Below are positions 13,939 through 22,860 of a stretch of 35,558 nucleotides of DNA, piece by piece (within the stretch, counting starts at the first letter, position 1; the number at the start of each line of letters is the position of its first letter). The position numbers and the translations under genes were made by a program. The notes beneath the pieces are model-generated. The model was not told the DNA's origin and did not search any database. It saw only the letters and a program-made list of their open reading frames with translations. This DNA is from JACDET01 sp038253825 (GTDB lineage: Bacteria; Patescibacteriota; Microgenomatia; Levybacterales; UBA12049), in the NCBI GenBank assembly GCA_038253825.1, contig JBBSGT010000013.1:1-35558 (forward strand), in the 5' to 3' direction.

Positions 13939-15087
13939 ATGGGATTGGATAAAATTTTAGAAGCATTATACATGTCATTTGGGATGTTCTGGGAAGTACT
14001 GTGGCCGCTTGTCTTGGGGTTTACTCTTTCTGGTATTGTGCAAGCTGTTGTTTCTCATAAAACCCTCGCCAAAACCCTCGGTGGCACATCTCCTAAAAAT
14101 ATAACCCTTGCTGCACTTTTCGGTACAGCTTCATCATCTTGTTCCTATGCTGCAATTGCATTGGCCCGTTCGATTTTCCAAAAAGGAGCAAGTTTTACTT
14201 CTGCAATGGTGTTTGAAATCGCTTCCACAAATCTTGTTATAGAACTTGGCCTTATTTTACTTTTTGTCATGGGATGGCAATTTGCTCTTGCTGAATGGTT
14301 TGGTGGTATCATAATGGTGATTTTCATTGCCCTTCTTTTCCGTTTTACCCTGGGAAAGAAGCTTATCGCTCTGGCCGGAAAACAAGCAGAAAAAGGATTG
14401 CAGGGAAAAATGGAAGGACACGCGACAATGGATATGAGCATTAACGGCAAAGAATCATTTAGGAAGAAGTTATTGAGCAGAAGTGGTTTTACTGCTGTTT
14501 CTCATTTTTTTGTTATGGATTGGGTTTCTGTTTGGGTTGATATTTTGCTCGGGTTTCTCATTGCTGGAGTGCTTGAAGTATTTGTTCCACATTCAGTGTG
14601 GCAGGCGTTTTTCTTTGCTGATAATACCACAGTCAGTTTCATTGTGGGGCCTCTGATTGGACCGCTGATTGCTATTATCAGTTTTGTATGTTCAGTGGGC
14701 AATGTGCCGCTGGCAGCTGTTCTGTGGAATGGTGGGATTAGTTTTGGTGGGGTAGTGAGTTTTATTTTCGCAGATCTTATTATCTTACCGATTCTCAATA
14801 TTTACCGCAAATATTACGGCTGGCGTGTGGTGCTTTATATCCTGGGAACATTTTATGTTACGATGGCAGCCGCCGGGTATCTCATCGAAATCTTTTTTAG
14901 TCAATTACATCTTATTCCTTCGTCGCGAAATGTAGCGCTTTTGGAACAAGGCATTTCCTGGAATTATACGACATTTTTGAATATAGGATTTCTTCTGCTT
15001 GCTGCTGTTCTTGTCTGGAGATTCTTAAAAACCGGTGGTCCTGAAATGTTGAAGATGATGGATTCGGATATGGATCATCATAAGTAA
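13939..15087 (+). CDS. Permease of the ArsP/DUF318 family
   Basis: A 382-residue polytopic membrane protein in two related halves separated by a cytoplasmic loop (about 135-180) containing a His/Met stretch (MEGHATMDMS). The motifs FGTASSSCSYAAIALARSIF in the first half and SFVCSVGNVPLAAVLWNGG in the second are the cysteine-containing loops of PF03773 permeases (ArsP and relatives). Known members export organoarsenicals, but the substrate of this branch is unknown. Co-transcription with csoR and DUF305, and a C-terminal MDSDMDHHK, point to a metal, probably copper. Confidence 0.83.
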   Translation: MGLDKILEALYMSFGMFWEVLWPLVLGFTLSGIVQAVVSHKTLAKTLGGTSPKNITLAALFGTASSSCSYAAIALARSIFQKGASFTSAMVFEIASTNLVIELGLILLFVMGWQFALAEWFGGIIMVIFIALLFRFTLGKKLIALAGKQAEKGLQGKMEGHATMDMSINGKESFRKKLLSRSGFTAVSHFFVMDWVSVWVDILLGFLIAGVLEVFVPHSVWQAFFFADNTTVSFIVGPLIGPLIAIISFVCSVGNVPLAAVLWNGGISFGGVVSFIFADLIILPILNIYRKYYGWRVVLYILGTFYVTMAAAGYLIEIFFSQLHLIPSSRNVALLEQGISWNYTTFLNIGFLLLAAVLVWRFLKTGGPEMLKMMDSDMDHHK

Positions 15088-15114
15088 TACGTTTGAATTG
15101 ATACATAAGAAATA

Positions 15115-15143
15115 GCGACAATTCTCTGTAAATGTTGTAGAAT
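15115..15143 (+). promoter_or_regulatory. Promoter of the DsbA-like gene
   Basis: GCGACA (15115-15120, weak -35), 17 bases, TAGAAT (15138-15143), then 6 bases to ATG 15150. A leaderless start is expected, so this gene can be transcribed apart from the csoR operon. Confidence 0.4.
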
Positions 15144-15149
15144 AAATTT

Positions 15150-15923
15150 ATGGAAGAAAAAGCTTCTCAAACAAATCTCCAGGTTAAAGCCAAAAAAGCT
15201 ATCCCTTCTCATATCAAAACATTTTTTGCGATCCTCGTTCTAAGCATTGCATCTTTTGTGCTGGGAATGGTAACGAACAATGCTCTCTCAACCAAAGTTG
15301 AAGCACAAGCAGCGCAAAAAGCACAACAAAGTGCGGCTGCTGCACAGTTAGGTCAAATACCAACTCCCGAACCGACGCTTGGTAAACAAAATGTCGATGT
15401 GGGGAATTATCCTCCAGAAGGTGATCCTAACGCCAAAGTCACGCTGATAGCTTTTGAAGATTTTCGCTGCCCTTTCTGTGAGAAATTCTTTTCAGGTGTT
15501 TTACCGCAATTACAAAAAGAGTATATAGATACCGGCAAAGTAAAACTTTACTATCGTAATTTCCAGTTTCTTGGGACTGCATCAACATTGGCTGGAAACG
15601 CAGGCGAGTGTGCAAATGAGCAAAACCAATTTTGGGCCTTCCATGACTATATGTACCAAAATCAGCCCGATGAAGCTGATACGTCAATGTATACTGTCGA
15701 TAACTTGACGCAAATCGCTGGAAATCTTGGCATGGATTCCAGTCAATTTCAGCAATGTCTCAGCAGCAATAAATATGCAAGTGATGCGAATAAAGATATG
15801 GCAGATGGGCAAAAAGTAGGTGTGACGGCAACGCCAACATTCTTTATCAATGGTAACCCTCTTATCGGGGCTCAACCTTACGGTGCCTTTAAAACTATAA
15901 TCGATCAAGAACTCAAAAAATAA
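15150..15923 (+). CDS. Membrane-anchored DsbA/thioredoxin-fold protein
   Basis: A 257-residue protein: a cytoplasmic Lys-rich N-terminus, one membrane helix (about 24-45), an Ala/Gln-rich linker and a DsbA-like thioredoxin domain (about 85-257). The redox motif is C-P-F-C in FRCPFCEKFF, and the cis-Pro loop is GVTATPTFFING. It most likely introduces or rearranges disulfides in exported proteins. Extra cysteines (GECANEQ, FQQCLSS) flank the helical insert. The stop codon overlaps the SD of the next gene, so the DsbA-like and DsbD-like genes form one operon and probably one redox pair. Confidence 0.9.
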   Translation: MEEKASQTNLQVKAKKAIPSHIKTFFAILVLSIASFVLGMVTNNALSTKVEAQAAQKAQQSAAAAQLGQIPTPEPTLGKQNVDVGNYPPEGDPNAKVTLIAFEDFRCPFCEKFFSGVLPQLQKEYIDTGKVKLYYRNFQFLGTASTLAGNAGECANEQNQFWAFHDYMYQNQPDEADTSMYTVDNLTQIAGNLGMDSSQFQQCLSSNKYASDANKDMADGQKVGVTATPTFFINGNPLIGAQPYGAFKTIIDQELKK

Positions 15924-15931
15924 GGAGAAAA

Positions 15932-16948
15932 ATGAATCTGTGGGCAATATTTATTACCGGACTAACAGTAGGTGGACTGAGCTGCATGGTAGTACAGGGT
16001 GGTTTACTCACCGCTACAATCGCGCAACGAGAACAAGAAAAATTAAAAAAGAGAACCCTAACTACTGGGAATTCTTTACCGATCCTCATGTTTCTCCTTG
16101 CTAAATTATTTGCCTATACTATTCTTGGTTTTGTACTCGGTTCTCTCGGAGCTGCGTTCACCTGGTCGATCACTGCCACAGTCATCATGCAGTTGGTGGT
16201 GGTCGTTTTTATGGTGGGAACGGCGCTTAATATATTAAATGTCCATCCTGTTTTTCGATATTTTGTTATCCAACCTCCACATTTTCTCACCCGCATTATT
16301 CGCAAAAAATCAAAAAGTGATGATTTCTTTGCGCTGGCATTACTCGGTGCATTCACTGTTGCTATCCCCTGTGGGGCGACACAAGCGATGATGGCCCTGG
16401 CCATTGCGTCAGGCAATCCTTTGATGGGGGCAGCAATTTTATTTGTGTTTATTCTTGGTACTTCACCAGTATTTTTTCTGTTGGGTTATTTTACAACCAA
16501 ATTGGGGGATACACTGCAACAGAAATTTATGAAATTTGCTGCGGTTGTTATTATTCTTCTGGCAATTTTCAACGCCAATAATACGTTGGCACTAACGGGC
16601 AGTAATTTTACGTTAGAAAATATTGCGAATGGATTTTATTGTACGGTTAGTTACTGCAACGATCTACCGATACAAACACCAGTCAGTAGTGCTGCAATTA
16701 CCATAGAAGATTCAGGTTATTTACCCAATCATCTTACCGTGAAAGCCGGTTCACCTGTCACTATTCAATTAAAAAATAATAATGGGACTGGCTGTACGCA
16801 ATCATTTACGATTCCAAGTTTGGGAGTCCAAAAAGTTGTTCCGGTTGGTTCCACCGGTACCTTGACTTTTACAGCACCACAAAAAGCCGGGCCAATCGCT
16901 TTTATGTGTAGTATGGGTATGTATCGTGGTACGATAAATGTCATATGA
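15932..16948 (+). CDS. DsbD/CcdA-like membrane protein with C-terminal cupredoxin domain
   Basis: A 338-residue fusion. Residues 1-225 hold about six membrane helices of the DsbD_2/UreH type with small conserved motifs GGLSCMVVQGG and AIPCGATQAMMALA, each carrying one cysteine. Residues about 245-338 form an exported cupredoxin-like domain with ligand-type residues in GTGCTQSFTIP and MCSMGMYRG. Fusions of DsbD_2, cupredoxin and HMA domains are typical of copper handling. AAGGAG precedes ATG by 4 bases. The stop overlaps the HMA gene by 4 bases. It probably moves electrons or copper across the membrane in partnership with the DsbA-like protein. Confidence 0.85.
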   Translation: MNLWAIFITGLTVGGLSCMVVQGGLLTATIAQREQEKLKKRTLTTGNSLPILMFLLAKLFAYTILGFVLGSLGAAFTWSITATVIMQLVVVVFMVGTALNILNVHPVFRYFVIQPPHFLTRIIRKKSKSDDFFALALLGAFTVAIPCGATQAMMALAIASGNPLMGAAILFVFILGTSPVFFLLGYFTTKLGDTLQQKFMKFAAVVIILLAIFNANNTLALTGSNFTLENIANGFYCTVSYCNDLPIQTPVSSAAITIEDSGYLPNHLTVKAGSPVTIQLKNNNGTGCTQSFTIPSLGVQKVVPVGSTGTLTFTAPQKAGPIAFMCSMGMYRGTINVI

Positions 16949-17160
16949 AAAAAGTAACGCTCAAGATTACAGGAATGGATTGTGTCAGTTGTGCTTTCAA
17001 TATTGATGGTCCATTAGAAGATGCAGATGGTGTCAAAGAATCAAAAACAAACTATGCCAAACAAGTAACAGAAGTGACGTATGATGAAGCAAGCATTACG
17101 AAGCAACAATTAGCAGCAATCGTAAAAGGAGCAGGGTACATTGCAACGTTAGTAGAATAA
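16945..17160 (+). CDS. Heavy-metal-associated (HMA) domain copper chaperone
   Basis: A 71-residue ferredoxin-like HMA domain, KKVTLKITGMDCVSCAFNID, with the metal motif M-D-C-x-x-C (C13 and C16). No ATPase is attached. It overlaps the DsbD/cupredoxin gene by 4 bases (ATGA), so it is translated with it. In other genomes the same three domains occur in one chain, which suggests this gene is a split part of that protein. It likely delivers Cu(I) in the cytoplasm. No copper P-type ATPase is seen in the window. Confidence 0.92.
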   Translation: MKKVTLKITGMDCVSCAFNIDGPLEDADGVKESKTNYAKQVTEVTYDEASITKQQLAAIVKGAGYIATLVE

Positions 17161-17207
17161 CTCTCTTACTTGCATAGGGTAGGGTTTCGTGGTAAAAATG
17201 GATAACT

Positions 17208-17585
17208 ATGTTTAAAGCAGGATTTAGCGGATTCTCCGTAAAGAATTTGGAAAGTACTCAGAAATTTTATACTGAAGTTCTCGGATTAAAAGTAGAAGAT
17301 AATGGTATGGGATTGCAACTTCATTTGCCAGACGGTGGCACGGTCTTTATCTATCCCAAAGGAGAGGAACACCAACCTGCTTCCTTCACTATTTTAAATT
17401 TTGTGGTTGATGATATTGATAGCGCAGTTGATACACTAGAAAGTAAAGGAATTACATTTGAAAGCTATGAAGGCATGACAGATGAAAAGGGCATTGCTAG
17501 AGGTATCGCAGCAAAACGTGGTCCAGATATCGCATGGTTTAAAGATCCTTCAGGTAATATCCTCTCAGTGTTAAAAAACGCTTAA
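17208..17585 (+). CDS. VOC (glyoxalase/bleomycin-resistance) family protein
   Basis: A 125-residue protein with two beta-alpha-beta-beta-beta repeats of the VOC fold. Landmarks are GFSVKNLESTQKFYTEVLGL at the start, LNFVVDDIDSAVDTLESKGI in the middle and AWFKDPSGNILSVLK at the end. It is probably a metal-dependent or binding-only small-molecule protein; the substrate is unknown. A weak TAAAAA box lies 9 bases upstream of ATG. It stands alone between the HMA gene and the opposite-strand peptidase. Confidence 0.9.
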   Translation: MFKAGFSGFSVKNLESTQKFYTEVLGLKVEDNGMGLQLHLPDGGTVFIYPKGEEHQPASFTILNFVVDDIDSAVDTLESKGITFESYEGMTDEKGIARGIAAKRGPDIAWFKDPSGNILSVLKNA

Positions 17586-17647
17586 AACTCCAGAAGAAGA
17601 ATCCTCACGTACTTTTTGGAAATAACTTTCAGGTTTTAAAATTTTGC

Positions 17648-19414
17648 TTAGAATGAAGAGGTCACGCTGACAGAACTTGTTGCCGTACTATTGGCTCGGT
17701 TGTACGCTTTTGCTGAAAGGGTATATTTCACACTTGATTGATTTGGAACTCTCCAATTACATGTGTAAGCTGATGTGGTATCAGTGCACTGGAGTGTATT
17801 GTTTACATAAAATTCTACTTTGGATATTCCTGTTGGGTCAGAAGCGTTTGCTGTTATTGTTATGGTCTTTCTTCGTTGGACGATTGAGCCATTCAAAGGA
17901 CCCGTTATCGAGACAGTCGGTGCTTGTGCCGGGGGTGGGGTTGCCGTTACGGATGGCGTTGCTGTTGGGGAGGCGACAGTATCTGCAAATGCGCCAAGAC
18001 CATTGAGTGTCCCCAAACCTGTCGGTCCGTCGTAGCCCAAAGATCCCATACACATGGAGGTTGAACACGTACCATTTGTCCCTGTTGTGATGTCATGGAA
18101 ATTGGTTGGGGAATAATTTGCATAGAGCACGTTGGTGGCTAGTGATGTGGATTTAATGCCACCATTAAGAGCAAACGCAGAAGCGATAATAGGTGTAGCG
18201 AGACTTGTGCCACCATAATACCACCATTGTTTGCTGAAGTAAATCGCGACTCCTGTACTCGGATCGGCATCTGCTGCCATATCTGCAACCCCTCGTGTTG
18301 TTCCACAGCCTGTTGCTGCCCAGGCTGCTAAATTTGTCTGATTTGCCGTTGCGGAAGAAAGGCTTGCACAACCACTTCCTGTTCCATTCCAGACAGATTC
18401 ACCTGCGTAGGAATCGTCAGAATTGACGGTCAATGTCGTGCCACCAACTCCTACAACGTAAGGGAGACTAGCTGGGAAACTGACTCCTGATTGACCATTG
18501 AGATATCCACCGTCTCCGCTGGCTGCGATAACGGGAATACCTGTATAGTTGTAGCTTGAGGAAATACTATTATTTGAAGATTCACTGCCACCCCAACTGA
18601 GAGAGATTGCAGAAGGATGAAATGAAGCTGCAGTTTTTGTCCCTGTAGTTAGATCACTTGTATAGGATGAGTTTGCTTCGACTAATAAAATTTTGCAGGT
18701 TTGGCAAAGTGCGTGGGCGGTTTGGACATCGAGGGTTATTTCATCAATCCAGTCAGTTCTCGTTGGTAAAGAAGAAGTTTGTCCATTTTGATTTACTATC
18801 TGCAAACATCCATTGGCTTTGGTGCAAGTTGGTAGACCATAATATTGGTCAAAAGTTTGGAGATCGGATTCGATTGTTGGATCACCATAAGCGTCAACAA
18901 TAGCTATTGTTTGTGGCCCAAATGTGGCCGGTTGGGAGCAAACCTCCTGCACACTTCCGCCTGGAGTACACGGGATATTATAAGCAGTGTGAAGACGAGC
19001 AGGGTTAACAGTATTGACACTCACAGCAGCAGGATTGAGTGCGGCAGTTGTTGGTGTTATTACTTCAGGGGCAAAAGTTTGCAGAATACGTTGACGAAGT
19101 TCTTGAGGGGAGGTTGCAGTTATTGGATTGTTGTTATTATCAATAACTTCTTTAGCATAACACTCAGCATTTGTAGCAGTCTTTCTCGCACAATTAAATT
19201 TAGAGCGAACCACAGGATAAAAAACTCGGGTTCGTAATTTGGAATTTAGCCCAGCTGCGTTTGAGATAGAGGCCTGCGTGCTATTTGTTGCGAGAATCGT
19301 CAGTGGAATAAGGATAGCCACCATAATAAGAATGGCGAAAGTGAGCGATCTAAATTTTTTTCGAAAAAAGGTTTGATGATTTAGTTTCATCATTATATCA
19401 GCGTAGCTGAGCAT
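17648..19414 (-). CDS. Secreted S53 (sedolisin-type) serine peptidase with C-terminal Ig-like domain
   Basis: About 588 residues from ATG 19414. A basic N-terminus and one strong hydrophobic helix (about 25-43) give export. The S53 core shows the Glu/Asp pair of WIDEITLDVQ (E225, D229), oxyanion Asp in ASGDGGYL (D301) and nucleophile Ser in GGTSLATP (S404), the family's Ser-Glu-Asp set. The pro-region is much shorter than the roughly 180 residues usual in kumamolisins. A Pro/Thr linker then leads to an Ig-like domain (about 490-588). ATG 19390 or 19393 are alternative starts; TATAAT overlaps them. It is probably an extracellular scavenging or host-directed protease; several Cys pairs fit disulfides. 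Confidence 0.87.
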   Translation of the reverse strand: MLSYADIMMKLNHQTFFRKKFRSLTFAILIMVAILIPLTILATNSTQASISNAAGLNSKLRTRVFYPVVRSKFNCARKTATNAECYAKEVIDNNNNPITATSPQELRQRILQTFAPEVITPTTAALNPAAVSVNTVNPARLHTAYNIPCTPGGSVQEVCSQPATFGPQTIAIVDAYGDPTIESDLQTFDQYYGLPTCTKANGCLQIVNQNGQTSSLPTRTDWIDEITLDVQTAHALCQTCKILLVEANSSYTSDLTTGTKTAASFHPSAISLSWGGSESSNNSISSSYNYTGIPVIAASGDGGYLNGQSGVSFPASLPYVVGVGGTTLTVNSDDSYAGESVWNGTGSGCASLSSATANQTNLAAWAATGCGTTRGVADMAADADPSTGVAIYFSKQWWYYGGTSLATPIIASAFALNGGIKSTSLATNVLYANYSPTNFHDITTGTNGTCSTSMCMGSLGYDGPTGLGTLNGLGAFADTVASPTATPSVTATPPPAQAPTVSITGPLNGSIVQRRKTITITANASDPTGISKVEFYVNNTLQCTDTTSAYTCNWRVPNQSSVKYTLSAKAYNRANSTATSSVSVTSSF

Positions 19415-19530
19415 CCGTATGCGTGTCAATATATAAAATTACTGTCCCAATAATTTGCATACACGAGTATTTCTGTCAGTTTTAGTTGCATAAATAGACC
19501 GATTCTCCTTACATATCATTAAACGAGGCG

Positions 19531-19539
19531 TGATAGAAT
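19531..19539 (+). promoter_or_regulatory. Extended -10 of the glucan operon
   Basis: TG-A-TAGAAT (19531-19539). The ATG at 19538 lies inside this box, whereas ATG 19547 is 7 bases past it and begins the conserved protein, so 19547 is taken as the true, leaderless start. Confidence 0.5.
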
Positions 19540-19546
19540 GGAGAGA

Positions 19547-21166
19547 ATGAACATCCTTTTTCTTTCAGCTGAAGTTGCTCCTTATGTTTCAGTTGGAGGA
19601 TTATCCCAGGTGATGTATTTTCTTCCTAATGCTCTTCAAAAGCTCGGACACAATGTTCGCATCTTTACCGCAAATTATGGACCCATGGGAAAGACTGCTC
19701 CTGGAAATACCGCTTGGAAACTTCAGCAGGAAATAAAAAGTATACATGTTCCTATAGAAAATACAGAAGTGCTAGCCCCTTATTTAGAATGTGGCATAAG
19801 TTCCTTCGAAAAGGGAAAACATAATCCTCATACCTATTTTCTTGAAAATAATGAATATTTTAAAATGCGGGAAAATGTTTTTGGTTATAGTGATGACCAT
19901 GTTCGATTTGCTCTTCTTTCAAAAGGATGCTTAGAATGGCTCGTGGAGCTCAATAAAAAGTATAAGTTAAAGAACAAAACAGCAACCAAGGATGAATGGT
20001 GGCCTGATATTATTCATTGTAATGATTGGCATACGGGATATTTTGTCGAGTTAGCGAGAACTGACAGTCGTTACAAGGATATTCTCAAAAAAATACCAAT
20101 TATCTTCACTGTTCATAACTTTTCTTATCAAGGAAATTATGATTTTCGTTATATTAATAAAGAAGAAAAAGATAAAGGGAAAGTTCCGCTTGAATCATTA
20201 ACTTCAGAGAAACTGCAAACGCAGAATGCTCTTTTTCGAGGCATTTTATATGCTGATGCATTGAATACCGTTAGTCCGACACATGCAGTCGAAGTATTAA
20301 CACCTGAGTATGATGCAGGTCTCGGAGACATACTCTATGCAGCACGAGGCAAACTTATTGGTATACTCAACGGTCTTGATAATAAAGAGTTTAATCCGTC
20401 AACTGATCCGATTATAAAAAATAATTATAACGCAAAAATATTTGTTAAAGCACGTGAGGGGAATAAAAAGGATTTACAAAAGGAATTTTTTCTTCCTGAA
20501 GATACGTCTTGCCCCCTTTTGGCAATTTCAGGAAGACTTGCCCAGCAAAAAGGCTTCGATATATTACTTCCAATGCTTGATCATCTCCTCGCGCAAAGAC
20601 CTGATGTCCAGGTTATTGTCTTAGGGAGTGGCGATAATAGATACTATGAACGCTTAATGGAAATTAAAAAGAATTTCCCTAAACAGATTGGACTACATAT
20701 GCGCGCGGATTTCCGTCTTCCGAGAAAACTTTTTGCAGGAGCTGATATAGTACTTATCCCAAGTATTTTTGAACCAGGGGGTATTGTTGCTCTTGAAGCA
20801 TTGCGATATGGTGCTGTTCCTGTTGTGAGACGCACGGGTGGTTTGAATGATATTATTACTGACTTTAATCCCAATACAGGAAAAGGTAATGGGTTTTCAT
20901 TTGCAAATAAAGATGAATGGTCCTTATATATGGCAATAGTTGAAGCGCTTACCACGTATAAAAATACAGATCTTTGGAGAAAACTTATTGTTAATTGCAT
21001 GCTTGGCGATTCATCATGGGAACATTCAGCAAAAGAATATAGTGAGTGGTATAGAAAAGTGATTGTGGAGAGACGTCGAGCTACCGGGCTTACGCCTCAT
21101 CCTGCATATGCTGCTATTGCAGAAATTGCGGCCATAGTTCCTCTTTCAGATAAACAACCAATATAA
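19547..21166 (+). CDS. glgA: Glycogen/starch synthase (GT5)
   Basis: A 539-residue GT-B glycosyltransferase of the GlgA family. The N-terminal domain opens with MNILFLSAEVAPYVSVGGLS and holds HCNDWHTGYF. The C-terminal domain carries the nucleotide-sugar motif PSIFEPGGIVALEALRYG with the E-x7-E pattern, and RRTGGLND. It extends alpha-1,4-glucan from a nucleotide-glucose. Unusually, the Lys of the K-x-G-G-L motif, which contacts the ADP-glucose phosphate in known enzymes, is Ser (S-V-G-G-L). Donor use may therefore differ. No glgC (ADP-glucose supply) or glgB (branching) is nearby. It is the first gene of a three-gene operon with overlapping ends. Confidence 0.92.
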   Translation: MNILFLSAEVAPYVSVGGLSQVMYFLPNALQKLGHNVRIFTANYGPMGKTAPGNTAWKLQQEIKSIHVPIENTEVLAPYLECGISSFEKGKHNPHTYFLENNEYFKMRENVFGYSDDHVRFALLSKGCLEWLVELNKKYKLKNKTATKDEWWPDIIHCNDWHTGYFVELARTDSRYKDILKKIPIIFTVHNFSYQGNYDFRYINKEEKDKGKVPLESLTSEKLQTQNALFRGILYADALNTVSPTHAVEVLTPEYDAGLGDILYAARGKLIGILNGLDNKEFNPSTDPIIKNNYNAKIFVKAREGNKKDLQKEFFLPEDTSCPLLAISGRLAQQKGFDILLPMLDHLLAQRPDVQVIVLGSGDNRYYERLMEIKKNFPKQIGLHMRADFRLPRKLFAGADIVLIPSIFEPGGIVALEALRYGAVPVVRRTGGLNDIITDFNPNTGKGNGFSFANKDEWSLYMAIVEALTTYKNTDLWRKLIVNCMLGDSSWEHSAKEYSEWYRKVIVERRRATGLTPHPAYAAIAEIAAIVPLSDKQPI

Positions 21167-22860
21167 TGAAAAATACTACATGGTTTCGTAAACTTTACCA
21201 AGGAATACCTTATAACGTTCTCAGAAAGCACCCAATAGCATATTTTTGCGCAGAATATGCATTCACTGATACACTTCGAGTTTTTGCGGGAGGACTGGGT
21301 GTTTTGGCAGGTGATTTTATTCAAGAAGCAGCTGATCAAAAAATTCCGTTCATTGCAATCGGCATATATTACAGTCAAGGATACTCATGGAAAAAAGTTG
21401 CTTCTGATGGAAAGATTAAAGAATCAATTCGTACCATTTCTGCAAAAGAAGCATCTCTGAAACCTGTTGTTTCGGAAAATGGGAAAAGAATATATATAAC
21501 TGTCCCAATACAAGATCGTGTTATTACCATTCAGGCATGGCAACTTCAAGTTGGATCTGTACCTGTCTATTTTCTTGATACGAATACTCCAGAAAATTCC
21601 ACGTCCGATCAACAGATTACTGCTCAACTTTATGTAGCGGATAGTGAAACGCGGTTGCTGCAGGAAATAGTTTTGGGCATTGGTGGGAGACGACTGATTG
21701 AGTATCTTGGAATAACCCCTGCTATTTATCATATGAATGAAGGTCATGCGGCATTGCTTGCGTTAGATCTTTTGTATAACGAAATGAAAAAAAATGGATT
21801 AACGTTTGCAGCTGCAAAAGCAGTGGTTAAAAAACAAGTTATTTTCACAAATCATACCCTTGTTGTTGCGGGAACTGATTTATTTACTGACGAACAAATT
21901 ACATCTCAATTAGGCACATATGCGGCAACTGAATCAGATATAGCAATTCAAGAGATTATATCACTTGGGAAAGATACAGTAACGAATAAATTTTCTATGA
22001 CAGAGCTTGCATTTTCTTTAGCTGGCAAGGTAAGCGCGGTTTCAAAATTGCATGCAAAATCAGCTCAAAATATTTGGAAACAACATCCAATGATCCCAAT
22101 AACAAATGGTATATATATTAAACGGTGGGATACAATAACACGTTCTGCTCCTTTATGGGAATGCCATCAAATTAATAAGCGGAACCTACTTTTAGAAATT
22201 CAGAAACAAACCGGGCAAGTCTGGAAAGAAGATGAATTGCTTATCGGGTGGGCAAGAAGAATGGTCGCCTATAAACGGCCGCTTGCAATTTTTGAAGATA
22301 TGAAACGATTTCTTCAAATTTCAAAAAAAGCCGGAAAACCAGTCCATATCGTTTTTGCAGGCGAGGCTCATGCCAATGATAAGGTCGGATTATCACTTAT
22401 TCAGTCACTTCGAGAAAAAATTAGTAACGAGTTGGCGGGAACAGTTGTATACCTTTCAGATTATAATTTACATCTTGCTCGTTTGCTTACGTCCGGTTGT
22501 GATATCTGGCTAAATACTCCTATAGTTGGGCTTGAAGCATGTGGCACGAGCGGCATGAAAGCTGCACTTAATGGTGTTCTTCCCGCAACGACAAAAGACG
22601 GGTGGTTTAACGAAATAAATATACCTGAAAACGGATGGCTCATTGATACAAATAGTGTTGCCCGGAGTTTGTTGGATACTCTTGAAACGCGCATAATCCC
22701 TCTCTATTATGAAAGTTCTACTAATGACACCATGAGAACGTGGGAACGTACTATGGTACAAGCAAGATCTCTCATAATTGATGATTTTAGCACGACAAGA
22801 ATGCTCCGCGAATACTTGCAAAAATTATATATTCCTCTAATTAATGAAGGAAGCTTATGA
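21166..22860 (+). CDS. glgP: Alpha-glucan phosphorylase (short type)
   Basis: A 564-residue phosphorylase of the short bacterial/archaeal type, much shorter than the roughly 800-residue muscle or E. coli form. Landmarks are YFCAEYAFTDTLRVFAGGLG, YHMNEGHAALLAL, WARRMVAYKRPLAIFEDM, and the PLP-lysine segment EACGTSGMKAALNG (K465). It releases glucose-1-phosphate from alpha-1,4-glucan with phosphate. The start ATG shares one base with the glgA stop (TAATG), and its end overlaps malQ by 4 bases, so translation is coupled. With synthase and phosphorylase in one operon, this looks like a storage-glucan cycle. Confidence 0.93.
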   Translation: MKNTTWFRKLYQGIPYNVLRKHPIAYFCAEYAFTDTLRVFAGGLGVLAGDFIQEAADQKIPFIAIGIYYSQGYSWKKVASDGKIKESIRTISAKEASLKPVVSENGKRIYITVPIQDRVITIQAWQLQVGSVPVYFLDTNTPENSTSDQQITAQLYVADSETRLLQEIVLGIGGRRLIEYLGITPAIYHMNEGHAALLALDLLYNEMKKNGLTFAAAKAVVKKQVIFTNHTLVVAGTDLFTDEQITSQLGTYAATESDIAIQEIISLGKDTVTNKFSMTELAFSLAGKVSAVSKLHAKSAQNIWKQHPMIPITNGIYIKRWDTITRSAPLWECHQINKRNLLLEIQKQTGQVWKEDELLIGWARRMVAYKRPLAIFEDMKRFLQISKKAGKPVHIVFAGEAHANDKVGLSLIQSLREKISNELAGTVVYLSDYNLHLARLLTSGCDIWLNTPIVGLEACGTSGMKAALNGVLPATTKDGWFNEINIPENGWLIDTNSVARSLLDTLETRIIPLYYESSTNDTMRTWERTMVQARSLIIDDFSTTRMLREYLQKLYIPLINEGSL

